A stretch of 24,810 bases of DNA from JACRIM01 sp964605185 (GTDB taxonomy: Bacteria > Planctomycetota > Phycisphaerae > UBA1845 > UTPLA1): the NCBI GenBank assembly GCA_964605185.1, contig CAZSBF010000066.1, positions 1 through 24,810 on the forward strand, given 5' to 3'. Position 1 is the stretch's first letter. Every line of letters starts with the position of its first letter. Shown piece after piece: positions 22,417 through 24,810 of the stretch. A program made the position numbers and the translations under genes. The notes beneath the pieces are model-generated. The model was not told where the DNA came from and did not search any database. It saw only the letters and a program-made list of their open reading frames with translations.

Positions 22417-24810
22417 ATGAGCGCCGTTACCTCGAAAAAACTCCTAGTTTCTGCCCTGCTACTCGTCTCCTACCTACCAAGTCCGACCCTTGGCGAGCAA
22501 CCCGAATCCAAGCCGAAAAAGGCCGGAGCCGTCACCGCCCAGGCCTTCGCCGACCGAAAGGCCGTCGCGCCCGGTGAGGTCGTGACCCTCGCTGTTGAAC
22601 TGAAGACCGACGATGCCTGGCACATCTACTGGGCCAGCCCCGGCCCCGGAACCGGCGCGCCGACCGTCATCGACTGGAAGCTCCCAACCGGCTGGAACCA
22701 AGGCCGCACACAGTTCCCCGTCCCGCAAACCAAGTACGACAAGGAACTCGACGAAACCACCTACATTCTCGAAGGCAAACCGGTTCTGCTCACGCGCGTG
22801 ATGGTCCCCGACTCCGCCAAGCCCGGCGAGACTGTCACGCTCACCGCCAACGTCGGTTGGCTCATGTGCAAGAAAGAGTGCATCCCCGGCAACGCAGAAC
22901 TTTCTCTGTCGCTGCCCGTCGTGGCAAAGGGCACCAAGGCCGAACCGGCCAACGCCGAACTCATGTCGCGCGCTCGCGACATGCTCCCCTCCCCCCTCGA
23001 CAAGGCCGAGCACATCAAAGTCGCTGGCGTGATTGCTGGCAGCCCGCTCAAGCCCGGCGCGAAGGCGACCGCCACGCTCTCCATCGAGATCGAAGCCAAG
23101 CACCACATGCAGTCGCACAAGCCGTATCAAGAGGATCTGATCCCGGCCTTCCTGTTTTTGGAAAACACACCCGGCCTCGACATCGGCGACGTGGAATACC
23201 CCAAGGGCCACGACCGCGTCGACAAAGGCCTCGGCAAACTGAGCGAATACTCCGGCAAGATCGAGCTAAAGATCCCGATCACCGTCGATGAAAACGCTAA
23301 CGCCGACCCAACATGGATTCGTCGAGTTTTGGAATACCCACGTTTTGTCCACGGAGTGTTGCAGTATCAAATCTGTACTGATTCCGGCACTTGTTTCCCA
23401 CCGCAACAGGTGGAAGTCACAATCCCTGTGCAAATAGTCGGTGGACTGGTACCAACGAGAGCCGACGAAGGAGCGGCGGCTTCCAGCGCAGGCACCCAAG
23501 CGCCTGGCGCAAGCGTTCCAACCGCCGGAGCAGTCGACGCCCACGAATCTTCCCTCACACGCCTTCAGAACTGGCTCCTCTCCTTCGGCTATTTCGGCGC
23601 ATTACTCGTCGCATTCGTCGGTGGATTAATCCTCAACGTTATGCCGTGCGTACTGCCGGTCATCTCGCTGAAGATCCTCTCCTTCGTACGCCAATCTCAC
23701 GAAGATCGCGGCCGAATCTTCCGGCTCGGCCTCACCTACTCCGCAGGCATCCTCGTCTTCTTCGGCATACTCGCTGCATTCTTCACGATCGGCGGACAAG
23801 GCTGGGGCCAGCTCTTTCAGAACCCCCGCGTCGTCCTCGGCCTCGCCGCAGTCGTGACTGCCTTCGCCATGAGTCTCTTCGGCGTCTGGGCACTCTTCAC
23901 GCCGCAGGTCATCAACAAACTTGGTGAAAAAGCCGAAGGTGAAGGCTATTCCTCCGCCTTCTTCACCGGCGTGCTGGCTACTTTTCTTGGCACAGCCTGC
24001 ACCGCCCCTTTCCTCAGCGCCGCACTCGGCGCCGCCAGTCGATTCAACGGTGTTCAAGGCGCCGGCATCTTCCTCGCCGTCGGCGTCGGCATGGCCTTGC
24101 CCTTTGTCATGCTCGCCGCAAATCCGGCATGGCTGAAGTTCGTACCCAGACCCGGCCCGTGGATGAGCACCTTTGAAGCAGGCATGGGCTTCATTCTCCT
24201 CGGCACCGTTGTCTGGTTGCTCAATCCCCTGCGCGGACAACTCGGCGACTTCGGCCTCCTACTCAGTCTCATCTTTCTGCTCGCCGTCGCCATGGCCGCT
24301 TGGATCAAAGGCATGATCAAATTCGGCGACGACGCGACCCGAAAGGCCAAGCTCTACTGCATCGCATTTCTAATCCTCGTCGCCGGCTGGGCACTCCCCT
24401 TTCGCGTCTTCGCCACCATAGACGGCCTCATCGAAGAGCAGATCGAACGCCTCGATTTGATCGACGCCGGCCAGCGCGCCAAAAGCGGCGAGAAAGTCGC
24501 CGACCTCATCGACAAACCCGACTGGTCGAAAGACAAGATCCAATGGAAGCGCTACAAGCGCGACCGCGCCCACGCCACGGTCAACGCCGGCTATACCGTC
24601 TTCATTGACTACACCGCCGACTGGTGCGCGAACTGCAAGACAATGCTCAAGACCGCCATCGAAACCAAAGAGTCAATCGCAGTCATGAAGGAACTCAACG
24701 TCGTCGCATACTCTGCCGACTACACCCTGCGAGTCCCGGAAATTGCGGCCGATCTTAAACGCTTCGAACGCGGCGGCGTTCCCGTGTTCGTCGTCTATCG
24801 CCCCGGCGAC
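22417..24810 (+). CDS. dsbD: Thiol:disulfide interchange protein DsbD (partial, C-terminus cut)
   Basis: The visible 798 residues form a transmembrane reductant carrier that passes electrons from cytoplasmic thioredoxin to periplasmic thiol proteins, including those that keep apocytochrome Cys pairs reduced. Order: signal peptide (KKLL, hydrophobic 9-20, TLG-EQ); a first beta domain (about 35-170) with a Cys pair in WLMCKKECIPG (C151/C155); a second beta domain (about 200-340) with YQICTDSGTCFPP (C320/C326), matching the active loop of E. coli DsbD alpha; a CcdA-like membrane domain from about 385 with VMPCVLPV (C411) and GTACTAPF (C528); and a thioredoxin-like domain with DWCANCK (C737/C740). 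The first domain is an addition seen in ScsB-like relatives. GGAG at 22409-22412 supports the ATG at 22417. The frame is open at the window end. Confidence 0.94.
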   Translation, partial: MSAVTSKKLLVSALLLVSYLPSPTLGEQPESKPKKAGAVTAQAFADRKAVAPGEVVTLAVELKTDDAWHIYWASPGPGTGAPTVIDWKLPTGWNQGRTQFPVPQTKYDKELDETTYILEGKPVLLTRVMVPDSAKPGETVTLTANVGWLMCKKECIPGNAELSLSLPVVAKGTKAEPANAELMSRARDMLPSPLDKAEHIKVAGVIAGSPLKPGAKATATLSIEIEAKHHMQSHKPYQEDLIPAFLFLENTPGLDIGDVEYPKGHDRVDKGLGKLSEYSGKIELKIPITVDENANADPTWIRRVLEYPRFVHGVLQYQICTDSGTCFPPQQVEVTIPVQIVGGLVPTRADEGAAASSAGTQAPGASVPTAGAVDAHESSLTRLQNWLLSFGYFGALLVAFVGGLILNVMPCVLPVISLKILSFVRQSHEDRGRIFRLGLTYSAGILVFFGILAAFFTIGGQGWGQLFQNPRVVLGLAAVVTAFAMSLFGVWALFTPQVINKLGEKAEGEGYSSAFFTGVLATFLGTACTAPFLSAALGAASRFNGVQGAGIFLAVGVGMALPFVMLAANPAWLKFVPRPGPWMSTFEAGMGFILLGTVVWLLNPLRGQLGDFGLLLSLIFLLAVAMAAWIKGMIKFGDDATRKAKLYCIAFLILVAGWALPFRVFATIDGLIEEQIERLDLIDAGQRAKSGEKVADLIDKPDWSKDKIQWKRYKRDRAHATVNAGYTVFIDYTADWCANCKTMLKTAIETKESIAVMKELNVVAYSADYTLRVPEIAADLKRFERGGVPVFVVYRPGD

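Overview
The window looks like part of a planctomycete-type bacterial chromosome (phylum Planctomycetota, class uncertain). This is an inference from the gene set: a prepilin-like protein with an H-x9-DG type C-terminus, thrombospondin type 3 (TSP3) repeat proteins with the CGCG-type linkers common in that phylum, HExxH peptidases resembling the DUF1570 group, many multiheme cytochromes, and a ResB-CcsA fusion for cytochrome c assembly. GC is high and Shine-Dalgarno sites are present at some starts and absent at others. No rRNA, tRNA, CRISPR array or insertion sequence was found.

Region 1 (1-7332) is an electron-transport cluster. The end of a Rieske iron-sulfur protein is followed by a fused b6/subunit-IV type cytochrome b. 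On the opposite strand are two exported, probably lipid-anchored multiheme cytochromes with 7 and 9 CxxCH sites. Divergent from them is a two-gene unit: an octaheme cytochrome c fused to a membrane cytochrome b (CbcL-like architecture), translationally coupled to a membrane-anchored triheme protein. The four c-type proteins carry up to 27 covalent heme sites, three of them non-standard (one CX3CH, two CX4CH). No cytochrome c1 or simple monoheme cytochrome is visible, so the multiheme proteins may take electrons directly from the quinol-oxidising membrane subunits. That role is inferred.

Region 2 (7379-10330) is a tight three-gene unit: an HExxH peptidase-like lipoprotein gene broken by a +1 shift in a C5 run, purB (adenylosuccinate lyase, close to the animal form) and pyrE (orotate phosphoribosyltransferase, ATGA overlap with purB).

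Region 3 (10409-14481) holds surface or exported proteins: two tandem TSP3-repeat paralogues that share a Cys-Gly-rich/hydrophobic/Arg tail resembling a sorting signal, each with a plausible sigma-70 promoter and the second with a strong terminator; then on the minus strand a small exported protein with an acidic linker and a prepilin-like protein.

Region 4 (14602-21580, minus strand) holds rny (ribonuclease Y) with its own terminator, then a 1376-residue ResB-CcsA fusion and, 32 bases later, a second HExxH peptidase. Region 5 (21581-22416) is a non-coding stretch of about 840 bases with several perfect hairpins and no recognised RNA family. Region 6 (22417 to the end) is dsbD, a transmembrane thiol reductant carrier, cut by the window edge. 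The fusion synthetase and DsbD are the machinery needed to keep apocytochrome cysteines reduced and attach heme, so they fit functionally with the heme cluster of region 1.
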